In this document: positions 46,745 to 54,022 of the stretch, piece by piece
Layout: each line of letters opens with the position of its first letter
Position numbering within the stretch: position 1 is the stretch's first letter
Assembly: GCF_026898115.1 (NCBI RefSeq)
Contig: NZ_CP114036.1
Location: 3,534,001-3,598,000 of the forward strand
Direction of reading: 5' to 3'
Length of the DNA stretch: 64,000 nt
Source: Streptomyces sp. S465
GTDB taxonomy: Bacteria; Actinomycetota; Actinomycetes; Streptomycetales; Streptomycetaceae
Notes under the pieces: model-generated
Seen by the model: only the letters and a program-made list of their open reading frames with translations
Told to the model about the DNA's origin: nothing
Database searches by the model: none
Made by a program: the position numbers and the translations under genes

Positions 46745-47347
46745 GTGCCGACGAATCCCCAAGTCCTGCCGTGGACACCACCGAACACCGTGGACGTCGA
46801 GGCGTTACCCGTGGGCAAATGGTGGGACGCCATCTCCGCGCCCACTCCTGTCGCCGACCGCGCCCTGGAGCTGCTCGGGCGGGACTCGGGCGCCGTCATC
46901 CAAGACGACACCCACGGCAAGGCGTACTGGCTGATCGGAGTCGGCACCGCCCGCAGCTGGTGCATGCGACAGGTCCGCGTCCTCACCGAACTCGCCGACG
47001 AAAGCACCCTCCTCGGCGTACCGCCCGCGTCCTGGGGGCCTGAGCACCGGACGTACTGGCGGATCCCGCTCGGCCCGGACCGGTACCTGACCGACACCCA
47101 TCGCCTGGCCCCCGCCCTGGGCCAGGCCGTTTACGACGTTCTCGGCCCGAGGCCGAACGGCCGGCAGCTGTGCTACCGATGCCAGCTGCCCACCGACGAG
47201 CCGGTCATCGTAGAAGTCCATCACAGCGTCAGCGGCGCCGGACGCACCACCTACTCCTGCCCGTCCCACGCCCCTACCTACCAGCGTGACCCGGTCGCCG
47301 AGGCCGCCGCCAGGCGCCGCGCCCTCGAACAGGGCAGGACCCGATGA
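46745..47347 (+). CDS. Accessory protein with C-terminal Cys knuckles, TTA-containing
   Basis: A 200-residue protein I do not recognise. Residues 1-140 are a mixed domain with VDVEALPVGKWWDAI and AVIQDDTHGKAYWLIGVGTA. The C-terminal part has CYRC and a later Cys (TTYSCPSHA) near His residues, resembling a zinc knuckle. GTG 46745 follows GGGGG. A TTA codon at 46805-46807 (codon 21) predicts bldA dependence. Its stop overlaps the next XRE gene by four bases, so the two are coupled. Confidence 0.7.
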   Translation: MPTNPQVLPWTPPNTVDVEALPVGKWWDAISAPTPVADRALELLGRDSGAVIQDDTHGKAYWLIGVGTARSWCMRQVRVLTELADESTLLGVPPASWGPEHRTYWRIPLGPDRYLTDTHRLAPALGQAVYDVLGPRPNGRQLCYRCQLPTDEPVIVEVHHSVSGAGRTTYSCPSHAPTYQRDPVAEAAARRRALEQGRTR

Positions 47348-48225
47348 CAGACGACGTGACCACCCCTGATCGTGGACCCGCGCCCCTGGTCCTGGGCGCA
47401 TACCTGCGGTCCCTACGGCTCGCCAAGGGCCTCACGCCCACCGCCGCCGCCGAAGCCATCCGCAGCTCACCATCCAAGATCAACCGGATGGAAACCGGCC
47501 AGGCAGCACAGCGATGGCAGGACGTATCCACCCTGACCAGGCTCTACGGCGTCACCGACATGGACACCATCACCGGCGCAATGCGCTGGACAGGCCGGCA
47601 GACGACAGACCCCACACGCTTCCCAGGCCCCATCCGCGATGACGCCGAGGGCTGGATGGACCGACTGCGCGCCTGCGAACACCACGCGTCCGAAATCTGC
47701 GTCTACGCCTCGGTCACCATGCCCCGCATCGTGCAGACCACCGGATACCCCGTCGACCACCTGACCCTGCTGACCTCGTCGGCCCAACCCCCGCGGGTCC
47801 CGGCGCACACCGTGCTCCCCGACAACCAGACGCAGGACGTCACCGTGCTCCTCGACGGAGCGATGCTCCTGCGGACGCTCGGGAACCCGCTGGCCATGGC
47901 AGCGCAGATGACCTACCTGCAGCGGCTGGGGGCCAGCGGTACCCGGATCTTGGTGGTGCCCCTGCAAGCCGGAGTCATCCCGCCCCCGGGCAGCCTGTAC
48001 CGCTTCCACCTCCACGGGCAGGAGGTGTTCGCCGAGGAGACGTGGAGCGCGGTCTACGCCAGCGGAACGGACGGCCAGGCGGCGCGCGACCGCCTCGCGG
48101 CCGGGCTCCAAGCCGCCAAGGATCCCGAGGCCAGCGCCGCTCTGCTGGACGCAGCACGCCGGCGGTTCCAACTGCTGGCCGAGGACCCGGCGTCCGATCC
48201 TCTCCTCAAGGAGGTGGCGGCATGA
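47344..48225 (+). CDS. XRE-family regulator with DUF5753-type C-terminus
   Basis: A 293-residue protein. The N-terminal HTH ([41 protein letters not shown]) is followed by a DUF5753-like domain, recognisable by [20 protein letters not shown] and by the later [17 protein letters not shown] block. Such proteins are normally followed by a small DUF397 protein. Here the next two genes are small but unlike DUF397. ATGA overlaps link it to both neighbours, giving a tight four-gene unit from 46745 to 48535. Confidence 0.85.
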   Translation: MTDDVTTPDRGPAPLVLGAYLRSLRLAKGLTPTAAAEAIRSSPSKINRMETGQAAQRWQDVSTLTRLYGVTDMDTITGAMRWTGRQTTDPTRFPGPIRDDAEGWMDRLRACEHHASEICVYASVTMPRIVQTTGYPVDHLTLLTSSAQPPRVPAHTVLPDNQTQDVTVLLDGAMLLRTLGNPLAMAAQMTYLQRLGASGTRILVVPLQAGVIPPPGSLYRFHLHGQEVFAEETWSAVYASGTDGQAARDRLAAGLQAAKDPEASAALLDAARRRFQLLAEDPASDPLLKEVAA

Positions 48226-48395
48226 CCGCGAGTCTGCTGGGCCCGGCCGCCGAGACCGAGTGGCGCGCAGCCCTGGAGCACGCCGCAGGCTGCCCAGCCT
48301 GCCGGACGCCCGGCACCAGGTGCGAGACCGGAGAGCACCTGCTGGCCGCCTACGAGGAGGCTGCGCGTCGGGCCCGGTCAGGAGGTGCCGGATGA
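48222..48395 (+). CDS. 57-residue Cys-containing small protein
   Basis: It starts by ATGA overlap with the DUF5753 regulator, with AAGGAGGTGG just upstream. The helical protein contains [20 protein letters not shown], three cysteines spaced like a small metal or redox site. This CPAC...C pattern is frequent in tiny streptomycete proteins downstream of XRE genes. It lacks the Trp/Ser-Ser signature of DUF397. Function unknown. Confidence 0.65.
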   Translation: MTASLLGPAAETEWRAALEHAAGCPACRTPGTRCETGEHLLAAYEEAARRARSGGAG

Positions 48396-48535
48396 GGCAC
48401 CGCCGACAGCCCCCCACTGAGCGGGCTGCACTGTTCGCCTTCCGCGCCGCCCGGATGGGCCTGCTGCTCAGCGCGATCCCCGCGCTGCTGACGCTCGCGG
48501 TCTGGCTCTGTGTAGCGGGCGATCCAGCCACATAG
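48392..48535 (+). CDS. 47-residue single-pass membrane protein
   Basis: It starts inside the previous gene (ATGAG overlap) with AGGAGG in the upstream coding sequence. A basic N-terminus ([21 protein letters not shown]) is followed by one hydrophobic helix ([21 protein letters not shown]) to the end. The strict overlap and good ribosome binding site argue that it is expressed. It may be a membrane partner, holin-like or toxin-like peptide, but the sequence does not decide. Confidence 0.6.
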   Translation: MRHRRQPPTERAALFAFRAARMGLLLSAIPALLTLAVWLCVAGDPAT

Positions 48536-48796
48536 ACCGGGTGGGTCGCTGGGCTCTGGGCCCCGCCAGAGCAGCGGCGCCAGCGGCCCGCCCCCAAAGA
48601 ACCCCTGCCGGTCGATACAGCCAGGCACGGCCGCCGACAAGGCAGGGCGGACGGGGCTCCGGACCGGTCTGCACCGCCGGGCCGGAGTCCCGTCCAACAC
48701 AGCTCGCCTCGACCTCCCGCTTGCAGGCCAGTGGCCGGGACGAGCACCGCGCAATCGCGCGGGGACACCCCTGCGCGAGTGAACTCAGGAGGCCCA

Positions 48797-48925
48797 ATGC
48801 GATTACAGCATGTCGTCGTCCGCCAGGACCCCGAGGACAGCGACACGATGCCGGACACGGACGCCCCGACCCCAGGCGGCCAGACGCCCGGCGACTCGGA
48901 CGACGGCCGCCAGTACGCGAGGTAG
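48797..48925 (+). CDS. Putative 42-residue peptide with a TTA third codon
   Basis: A very strong ribosome binding site, CAGGAGG five bases before ATG, opens a 42-codon frame. The peptide is basic at the start (MRLQHVVVRQ) and then acidic, Pro/Thr/Gly/Asp-rich (DTDAPTPGGQTPGDSDDG), ending QYAR. Codon three is TTA (48803-48805). It could be a small regulatory or modified peptide; no family is recognised. The 260 bp before it show no gene. Confidence 0.45.
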   Translation: MRLQHVVVRQDPEDSDTMPDTDAPTPGGQTPGDSDDGRQYAR

Positions 48926-49019
48926 CCAGCGCCCGGCGCCATAGGTAAGCGGCGGCCCCCTCGGACGATTCGCCCCCCGGCCGGGGCGGGCCGCTCCCAC
49001 CACGCAGGAGGTACCCCGG

Positions 49020-49502
49020 ATGACCGCTCCGCCCCCGCCCGCTCACTGGCACTGCTACCGCTGGACCGGAGACCGCCGCACATACGACGGCGAGTCGGCC
49101 CGACGGCCACCTCACCTCGTCGTGCAGGACATCTCGCCCCAGGAGTGGAAGCAGATCGCGGCCGCCTCGCCGGCCTTCATGGCGAGCGACGTACCCCCGC
49201 TGGAGGTACCACACTGGCTGCTCCGCCCAGCCAGAATGATCAAAGCCACCTTCGACGCCCCGGACAAAGCCTCTGCCTGGTACAGAGACCAGGTCAGCGA
49301 CTTAAGCCCGTCCTTCCTGACCGACCACGACAAGGACTCCTCCCGGCAAGCCGAGTGGTTCGCGGCCGCGGATGACCGGCTCGGCTGGGGCGGGGATGTC
49401 GTCGGCGGCTGGTACCTGCGCGGTACCGGCTTCGCCTCGGTCCAGGTCGTCGCGTGCAGCACGAACCGCGTCCGCCCGACGATCCCGTGCCCGATGCGCT
49501 GA
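49020..49502 (+). CDS. Accessory protein of unknown function, TTA-containing
   Basis: A 160-residue soluble protein with a textbook ribosome binding site (AGGAGG, eight-base spacer). It is rich in Trp (seven or more, for example HWHCYRWTGD and FAAADDRLGWGGD) and contains DAPDKASAWYRDQVSDLSPSF, where the Leu is TTA (49302-49304). No signal peptide. I do not recognise the family. Its neighbours are accessory regulators, and the rare codon and position suggest horizontally acquired cargo. Confidence 0.65.
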   Translation: MTAPPPPAHWHCYRWTGDRRTYDGESARRPPHLVVQDISPQEWKQIAAASPAFMASDVPPLEVPHWLLRPARMIKATFDAPDKASAWYRDQVSDLSPSFLTDHDKDSSRQAEWFAAADDRLGWGGDVVGGWYLRGTGFASVQVVACSTNRVRPTIPCPMR

Positions 49503-49815
49503 CGTCTTCCCATCGGCCCCGTTCGCGTGTCGCCCCGTGGCGCGCGGACGGGGCCGCCCAGAGCCTCCTCGCGCGTAACGCGTACGCGCCGGTAGTCGCC
49601 GACCCTGACGGCGCCTGACTGAACAGAGAAACGATCTCGACTCGGAGCGCGCGAGCGATCAGCGCCAAGTGATCATCGACGTGCCGCACGGCGAGAACGC
49701 AAGCCCAACCCGAGATCCTCGGCGGCCTGCCGTTCCGTGTCCCCCATACCTCATAAAAACCGATACAGTGCTCATCCCCCCACACGCCACATCCGTGCAC
49801 ACCCAGGGGGGAACC
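49503..49815. other. Gap with a possible XRE remnant and the lipoprotein promoter
   Basis: On the minus strand ATG at 49747, preceded by GAGGT, opens MGDTERQAAEDLGLGLRSRR and stops after 24 codons. Shortly beyond, in another frame, LALIARALRVEIVSLFS resembles the last helices of an XRE domain. This may be a frameshifted XRE remnant, held with low confidence. On the plus strand the comparatively AT-rich 49750-49775 contains GATACAGT, a possible -10 for the lipoprotein. Confidence 0.35.
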
Positions 49816-50433
49816 ATGCGCGCCCGCGCCGTCGCCGTCATTGCCACCGCCGTCCTCTGCCTGTCTCTCGCCGCATGCGGCAGCGAGGACGACAAGGGCA
49901 GCGGCATCAGCACCAACCCCAAGACCGAGTCCTCCTCACAAGCCGCCTCCGCCGACGAGACCGCGGGCACCGAGGACGCCAAGGACGCCGCCGCAGACGC
50001 ATCCGAGCAGCCCGCGGACGCCCGCGTCGGCGACACCATCACGCTCTCGGGCCAAGAGGACGGCGAACAGCTCGACGTCACCATGAAGAAGTGGCTGGAC
50101 CCCGCCAAGAGCGCGGATGAGTTCACCACGCCCGGGGCCGGCAAGCGCTGGGTCGCGGTTCAGGTCCAGCTCACCAACACCGGCACCGCCACGTACAGCG
50201 ACAGCCCGTCCAACGGTCTCCAGGCCGTGGACACCGACGGTCAGCGGTTCGACGCCACGTTCGCCGACATCACGGCCGGCCCGCAGATGACCTCCGACCT
50301 CAAGCTCCCGGCGGGTGACAAGGCACTCGGCTGGGTCGTCCTCGAGGTACCCGAGGCATCGAAGATCGCCACCCTCCAGTTCACGATGAACAGCGGCTTC
50401 GCCGACGAGACCGGTCAGTGGAAGATCGGCTAG
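49816..50433 (+). CDS. Lipoprotein with DUF4352-like immunoglobulin-type domain
   Basis: A 205-residue exported lipoprotein. The signal peptide ends with lipobox LSLAAC (Cys at residue 20). A charged Ser/Glu/Asp linker of about 45 residues follows, then a beta-sandwich resembling DUF4352: GDTITLSGQEDGEQLDVTMKKWLDPA, GKRWVAVQVQLTNTGTATYSDSP and DKALGWVVLEVPEASKIATLQF. Such domains are common in actinobacterial cell-surface lipoproteins of unknown role. GGGGGGAA precedes ATG 49816. Confidence 0.82.
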   Translation: MRARAVAVIATAVLCLSLAACGSEDDKGSGISTNPKTESSSQAASADETAGTEDAKDAAADASEQPADARVGDTITLSGQEDGEQLDVTMKKWLDPAKSADEFTTPGAGKRWVAVQVQLTNTGTATYSDSPSNGLQAVDTDGQRFDATFADITAGPQMTSDLKLPAGDKALGWVVLEVPEASKIATLQFTMNSGFADETGQWKIG

Positions 50434-50448
50434 TCGCCGCTGCCGGGG

Positions 50449-50814
50449 CTACTCCACCGGCTCCACCGGCTCCACCAGAAGGGTGGTGTGCTGGTTGTCA
50501 TAGCCCTCCACCATCACGAGGGCACAGGCCGTGACCACCGCCTGATAGACCCGGCTCACCTGGAGGTCGCCGCGGGGGACCAGCGGATACGGGCGGAGCA
50601 GGAGGCCACCGTTGCCCCCGCGGCTCGCGTGCACGTGGTTCATGTACCGGATGCCGGTGTCCAGATCGAGAACGACTGGGTACTGGCACGGGTCGGCCCA
50701 CGTCGGGGGCTTGTACCGCTTCTTCTCCGGCCGTGTGTCGGCGAACTCGGTGACCTCGATCTTGTGTCCCGCGGGTATCGCGGCGGGATAGTTCAGGGCG
50801 AGTGTTAAGGCCAT
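50449..50814 (-). CDS. Hypothetical protein with a TTA third codon
   Basis: A 121-residue soluble protein. The N-terminal strand (TLALNYPAAIPAGHKIEVTEFADTR) and the middle (YPVVLDLDTGIRYMNHVHASRGG) suggest a beta-rich fold. The tail is a short tandem repeat, VEPVEPVE, encoded by CTCCACCGG repeats. Codon three is TTA (50806-50808). No clear ribosome binding site, so the start is less certain. Family not recognised. It converges with the lipoprotein gene 16 bp away. Confidence 0.6.
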   Translation of the reverse strand: MALTLALNYPAAIPAGHKIEVTEFADTRPEKKRYKPPTWADPCQYPVVLDLDTGIRYMNHVHASRGGNGGLLLRPYPLVPRGDLQVSRVYQAVVTACALVMVEGYDNQHTTLLVEPVEPVE

Positions 50815-50842
50815 GTGGTGAGCGTAGAACCGGCCCGCCCGG

Positions 50843-51220
50843 TCAAGCAGCGGATTGCGGGATGCACACCCCGCCGTCGACCGTGCCGTGCGCCGCCTCG
50901 ATGACGGCCTCGAGGCGGTCGCGGGTCATGGCCAGGTCGGCCATCTGGGCGTTGATGCGGTCGCGTTCGGCGGCCAGGCGGGCGAGGATGTCGGGGGTGG
51001 CGATACCGGTGTGGGTACAGGGGAGGAGTTCGCGGAGGACCTTGCTCGACAGGCCCGCGGCGTAGAGGTGCTGGATGAACAGCACGCGCTCGACCGCGGT
51101 GTCGGGGTAGTGACGCTGGCCGCTGGGGCTGCGCTCCGAGGCGAGCAGCTCCTGCTCCTCGTAGTAGCGCAGCGCTCGCACGCTGACACCCGTGCGAGCG
51201 GCGAGTTCTCCGATGCGCAC
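50843..51220 (-). CDS. MerR-family regulator
   Basis: A 125-residue protein. GTG 51220 follows AGGAG with a six-base spacer. The winged HTH (RIGELAARTGVSVRALRYYEEQELLASERSPSGQRHY) is followed by the long dimerisation helix (LARLAAERDRINAQMADLAMTRDRLEAVIEAAH). The Cys in LPCTHTG and the near-terminal Cys are present, but there is no classical metal-binding loop, so it is more likely an organic-ligand or redox sensor. It should act on the spacer of its target promoter; none is obvious next to it. Confidence 0.88.
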   Translation of the reverse strand: MRIGELAARTGVSVRALRYYEEQELLASERSPSGQRHYPDTAVERVLFIQHLYAAGLSSKVLRELLPCTHTGIATPDILARLAAERDRINAQMADLAMTRDRLEAVIEAAHGTVDGGVCIPQSAA

Positions 51221-51251
51221 CGTGACTCCTGCCTCTGACGTCAGGGGGGTA

Positions 51252-51596
51252 TCAGGATAGTCGCGGTGCGGGCTCGTCGGCGCGCTCGGTGCGCTGGACC
51301 TCGTCCTTGAGGAGCAGGGAGAGGAGCGAGGCCACGGGGAGCCCGGCTTCGGCCGGGTGGCGCAGGACCTTCCCCGGCTCGATGCGGTACGTGTTGGTGC
51401 GCCCCTCACGGGTGTGGGACAGATATCCGTCCTGCTCCAGGTCAGCGATGATCTTCTGGACGGCACGCTCCGTCAGTCGACAGTGCGCGGCGATGTCGCG
51501 GATACGCACGTTCGGGTCATCGGCGATCGCGGCCAGGACGCGGGCGTGGTTGGTCAGGAATGTCCATCCGGTGTGCGACTCAGCAACTCCTCTCAT
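51252..51596 (-). CDS. Winged-helix transcriptional regulator (MarR/ArsR-like)
   Basis: A 114-residue protein. The HTH occupies residues 15-70 (NHARVLAAIADDPNVRIRDIAAHCRLTERAVQKIIADLEQDGYLSHTREGRTNTYRI), with a clear wing. The C-terminal 40 residues (LLSLLLKDEVQRTERADEP) may dimerise. ATG 51596 fits the family; a GTG at 51629 is possible. The TTACA-N5-TGTAA palindrome at 51643 lies in the gap to the divergent STAS gene and may be its operator. Confidence 0.82.
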   Translation of the reverse strand: MRGVAESHTGWTFLTNHARVLAAIADDPNVRIRDIAAHCRLTERAVQKIIADLEQDGYLSHTREGRTNTYRIEPGKVLRHPAEAGLPVASLLSLLLKDEVQRTERADEPAPRLS

Positions 51597-51642
51597 GGCT
51601 GCATGATATTGCCGAGACGACGAACGCACCTAGAAACATGAA

Positions 51643-51657
51643 TTACATTTCGTGTAA
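51643..51657. promoter_or_regulatory. AT-rich inverted repeat between divergent regulator and STAS genes
   Basis: TTACA-TTTCG-TGTAA is an inverted repeat with perfect 5-bp arms in a locally AT-rich patch. It lies 47 bp from the winged-helix gene start and 70 bp from the STAS gene start. Confidence 0.45.
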
Positions 51658-51726
51658 AACAGATCGTGTGACACCGGCGCGGCGACCCCGAGGGGAGACA
51701 GACAGGTGCACGCACGAGAGGCCATC

Positions 51727-52146
51727 ATGCCCGACTCGGGACACCACCCGCCGCACAGGCCCATGAACGACGCGGCACCCGGCACATCGGCCGACTCGAC
51801 GCCGCCGTACCCGTCCACCCTCCTCACCGACAGCTACTCGGAGGGGCCCCGGAAGGTCGTCGTGGTCCGGGGCGAGGTGGACTACGAGACCGCCCCCGCC
51901 CTGACCGCCGCCGTGCGCGAGGCCCTGCGCACGTCCGCCGACGGTGTCGACCTGGACCTCGACGCGGTGCGGTTCTGGGACTGCTCGGCCCTCAACGCGC
52001 TGCTGAGGCTGCGCCGAGAGGCGCTCGCGCACGGCAAGACGGTCACCGTCCGCTCCGCGAGTCGCTTCGTCAGGCGAGTCCTCACCCTGACCGGCACATC
52101 GCCGCTGTTCCGGCTCCCGGGCGGCGGCACCGACGCGATGGCCTGA
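51727..52146 (+). CDS. STAS-domain anti-sigma factor antagonist
   Basis: A 139-residue protein. After a Pro/Ser-rich leader, the STAS fold starts at VVVVRGEVDYETAPALTAAVREAL. It carries the phospho-acceptor region DLDAVRFWDCSALNALLRL, where Ser follows DC as in SpoIIAA/BldG-like proteins. It would bind and release an RsbW-type anti-sigma factor. The ATP-binding protein at 21571 is the only such partner in the window. ATG 51727 follows GAGAGG; a GTG at 51706 with AGGGGAG is an equally good start. Confidence 0.85.
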   Translation: MPDSGHHPPHRPMNDAAPGTSADSTPPYPSTLLTDSYSEGPRKVVVVRGEVDYETAPALTAAVREALRTSADGVDLDLDAVRFWDCSALNALLRLRREALAHGKTVTVRSASRFVRRVLTLTGTSPLFRLPGGGTDAMA

Positions 52147-52171
52147 GCCGCCGGGTCCCGGGGCCGGCCGG

Positions 52172-52951
52172 TCACGCCTCCTTCCCGCTCCCGCTCCCGT
52201 TCTCGTTCTTGCTCTCGTTCTCGATGGCCGCGGCGATCCGGGCCAGCACCTGGGCGATGTTCTCCGCGGCGGCGGCCTTGTCGATACCGAGGCCGCTCAG
52301 CAGGCCCGAGCCGCCCTCGTGTTCGAGGAGGGCGAGGAGGATGTGCTCGGTGCCGATGTAGTTGTGGCCCAGCCGCAGGGCCTCGCGGAAGGTGAGCTCC
52401 AGCACCTTGCGGGCGCCCGCGTCGTACGGAATGAGCTCCGGCACCTCCTCGGCGGCCGGGGGCAGCGCCTCGGTGGCCGCCTGGCGGACGGTGGCCAGCG
52501 GGACGCCCTGGGCGAGGATCGCCTTCGCGGCGAGGCCGTCCGGCTCGTGGAGGAGGCCCAGGACCAGGTGCTCGGGGCGGACCTCGGCGTTGACGGCGGC
52601 GCGGGCCTCGTTCGTCGCCGCCATCACGACGTTCTTGGCCCGCGGGGTGTAGCGGCTGAAGCCCTGGCCGGGGTCGAGGTCCGACGACTCGCCGGGCGCT
52701 TTGGGGACGAAGCGCTTCTGGGCCGCCTGCCGCGTCACCCCCATGCTCTTGCCGATGTCGGTCCAGGAGGCGCCGGAGCGGCGGGCCTGGTCCACGAAGT
52801 GACCGATGAGGTGGTCGGCCACCTCGCCGAGGTGCTCGGCGGCGATCACTGCGTCGGAGAGCTGCTCGAGGGCGTCGGTGTGAACCTTCTTGATGGCCTC
52901 GATCAGATCGTCGAGGCGCACGGAATGGGTGAGTCCGACTGGATTCGTCAT
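52172..52951 (-). CDS. Clp N-domain protein with HTH segment
   Basis: A 259-residue protein without an AAA domain. The N-terminal 85 residues are helical with an HTH-like segment SGASWTDIGKSMGVTRQAAQKRFVP. Residues 95-235 form a double Clp-N repeat (FSRYTPRAKNVVMAATNEARAAVNAEVRPEHLVLGLLHE and VLELTFREALRLGHNYIGTEHILLALLEHE). The combination suggests a regulator or adaptor using a Clp-N module to bind degrons or ClpC-type partners. ATG 52951 has no ribosome binding site; promoter geometry suggests a leaderless mRNA. The tail is Asn/Glu/Gly/Ser-rich. Confidence 0.85.
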   Translation of the reverse strand: MTNPVGLTHSVRLDDLIEAIKKVHTDALEQLSDAVIAAEHLGEVADHLIGHFVDQARRSGASWTDIGKSMGVTRQAAQKRFVPKAPGESSDLDPGQGFSRYTPRAKNVVMAATNEARAAVNAEVRPEHLVLGLLHEPDGLAAKAILAQGVPLATVRQAATEALPPAAEEVPELIPYDAGARKVLELTFREALRLGHNYIGTEHILLALLEHEGGSGLLSGLGIDKAAAAENIAQVLARIAAAIENESKNENGSGSGKEA

Positions 52952-52999
52952 GTGTCAACCATAGGTTGACACTCCGGGGAGCGTCAACCCGGAGTTGAC
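52951..52999 (-). promoter_or_regulatory. Leaderless promoter built into two palindromes
   Basis: On the minus strand TTGACG (52982-52987) and TATGGT (52958-52963) are separated by 18 bp, and the start ATG begins 7 bases after TATGGT, where transcription would start. The -10 lies in the palindrome TGTCAACCATAGGTTGACA (52953-52971), and the -35 is half of GTCAACCCGGAGTTGAC (52983-52999). Palindrome centres are 29 bp apart, about three helical turns, so one regulator could bind both on one face. Confidence 0.7.
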
Positions 53000-53037
53000 A
53001 CCAGCCCGCTCCGTGCGGCTGTGACAGGGTGCGGGGT

Positions 53038-53520
53038 ATGAACTCTGATGCGCCGACGGTCCGTTGCGACCGTTACCTGGAGGACTACCGGCCCGGAGAA
53101 AGCCACGACTGCGGCTCGGTCACGGTCACGGAGGAGGAGATCGTCGAGTTCGCGACGCGATTCGATCCGCAGTTCTTCCACGTCGACCCCGAGGCGGCGG
53201 CCGACGGCCCGTTCGGCGGCCTCATCGCGAGCGGTTGGCACACCACGGCGCTGATGATGCGGCTGTACGCCGACCACTACCTCTCCCCCGCCGCGAGCCT
53301 GGGCGGTCCGGGCGTGGACGAGCTGCGCTGGACCGCCCCGGTCCGGCCGGGGGACACGCTCCGGCTGCGCGTGACCGTCCTGGAGGCCCGGCCGTCGCGG
53401 TCCAAGCCCGACCGCGGGATTCTGCGCAGCCGGGTCGAGATGACCAACCAGCGCCAGGAGACGGTGCTCCGGCTCACCGTGCTCAATATGCTGCGCGTCC
53501 GGCCGGCGGACAGCGGCTGA
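53038..53520 (+). CDS. MaoC-like hot-dog dehydratase
   Basis: A 160-residue single hot-dog domain. It has the R-specific enoyl-CoA hydratase signature: VTVTEEEIVEFATRFDPQFFHVDPEAA (catalytic Asp and His) and GLIASGWHTTALMMRL. It hydrates or dehydrates acyl-CoA or acyl-ACP; the substrate is unknown. ATG 53038 lies close to the divergent Clp-N gene (86 bp), so the GTCAAC palindromes may affect both. Confidence 0.87.
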   Translation: MNSDAPTVRCDRYLEDYRPGESHDCGSVTVTEEEIVEFATRFDPQFFHVDPEAAADGPFGGLIASGWHTTALMMRLYADHYLSPAASLGGPGVDELRWTAPVRPGDTLRLRVTVLEARPSRSKPDRGILRSRVEMTNQRQETVLRLTVLNMLRVRPADSG

Positions 53521-53534
53521 GCCCGGCCGCGGCG

Positions 53535-53795
53535 TCACCGCGCGGAACGGCGCCGCGGCCAGAACGTGGTCCAGGTGAACTTGTCGCCGCCCACCCACCG
53601 GACCACGTCCGGGTCGTCCAGGTCCACGTCGTCCAGGCCGACCTCGCGGGCGATCTCGATGACGTCCAGCACCGAGTGCGCCTTGCCCGCCAGCTCACCG
53701 GCGATCTCGACCAGCCGGAACGGGGGGTCGTTCGGCTGGACGCCGAGCACCACGATCGGAGGCCGGTGGATGCGCGGGGCCTGGGATTCGGTCAT
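53535..53795 (-). CDS. Small conserved protein, function unknown
   Basis: An 86-residue acidic protein from ATG 53795. It shows a short strand (PIVVLGVQPNDPPFRLVEIAGELA) followed by an acidic helical part (VIEIAREVGLDDVDLDDPDVVRWVGGDKFTWTTF) and a basic tail. It resembles small proteins seen in many streptomycetes but I cannot give a function. It converges with the MaoC gene 14 bp away. Confidence 0.7.
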   Translation of the reverse strand: MTESQAPRIHRPPIVVLGVQPNDPPFRLVEIAGELAGKAHSVLDVIEIAREVGLDDVDLDDPDVVRWVGGDKFTWTTFWPRRRSAR

Positions 53796-54022
53796 ATGTC
53801 CCAGGTTGCGCCCCACGCCCCCGCGCCGCACCTCAGACCCGCCGGGCGGGCCTCAGACCCGCCGGGCGGGCGGCTCGGAGGGGCGCCGGACGGACGGCCC
53901 GGACGCCCCGGACACCCCGGACAGGCGCCCCGGACGCCCCGGACAGGCGCCCCGGACGGCCGGGGACACTCCGTCGGACCACCCGGCTCGCCCGCGTCCA
54001 CGGTGCGGCCCACGATGGCACG

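Noticed and set aside
48541..48796. Short frames between the small membrane protein and the TTA peptide
   Set aside because: No ribosome binding site and Arg/Pro-rich composition without motifs.
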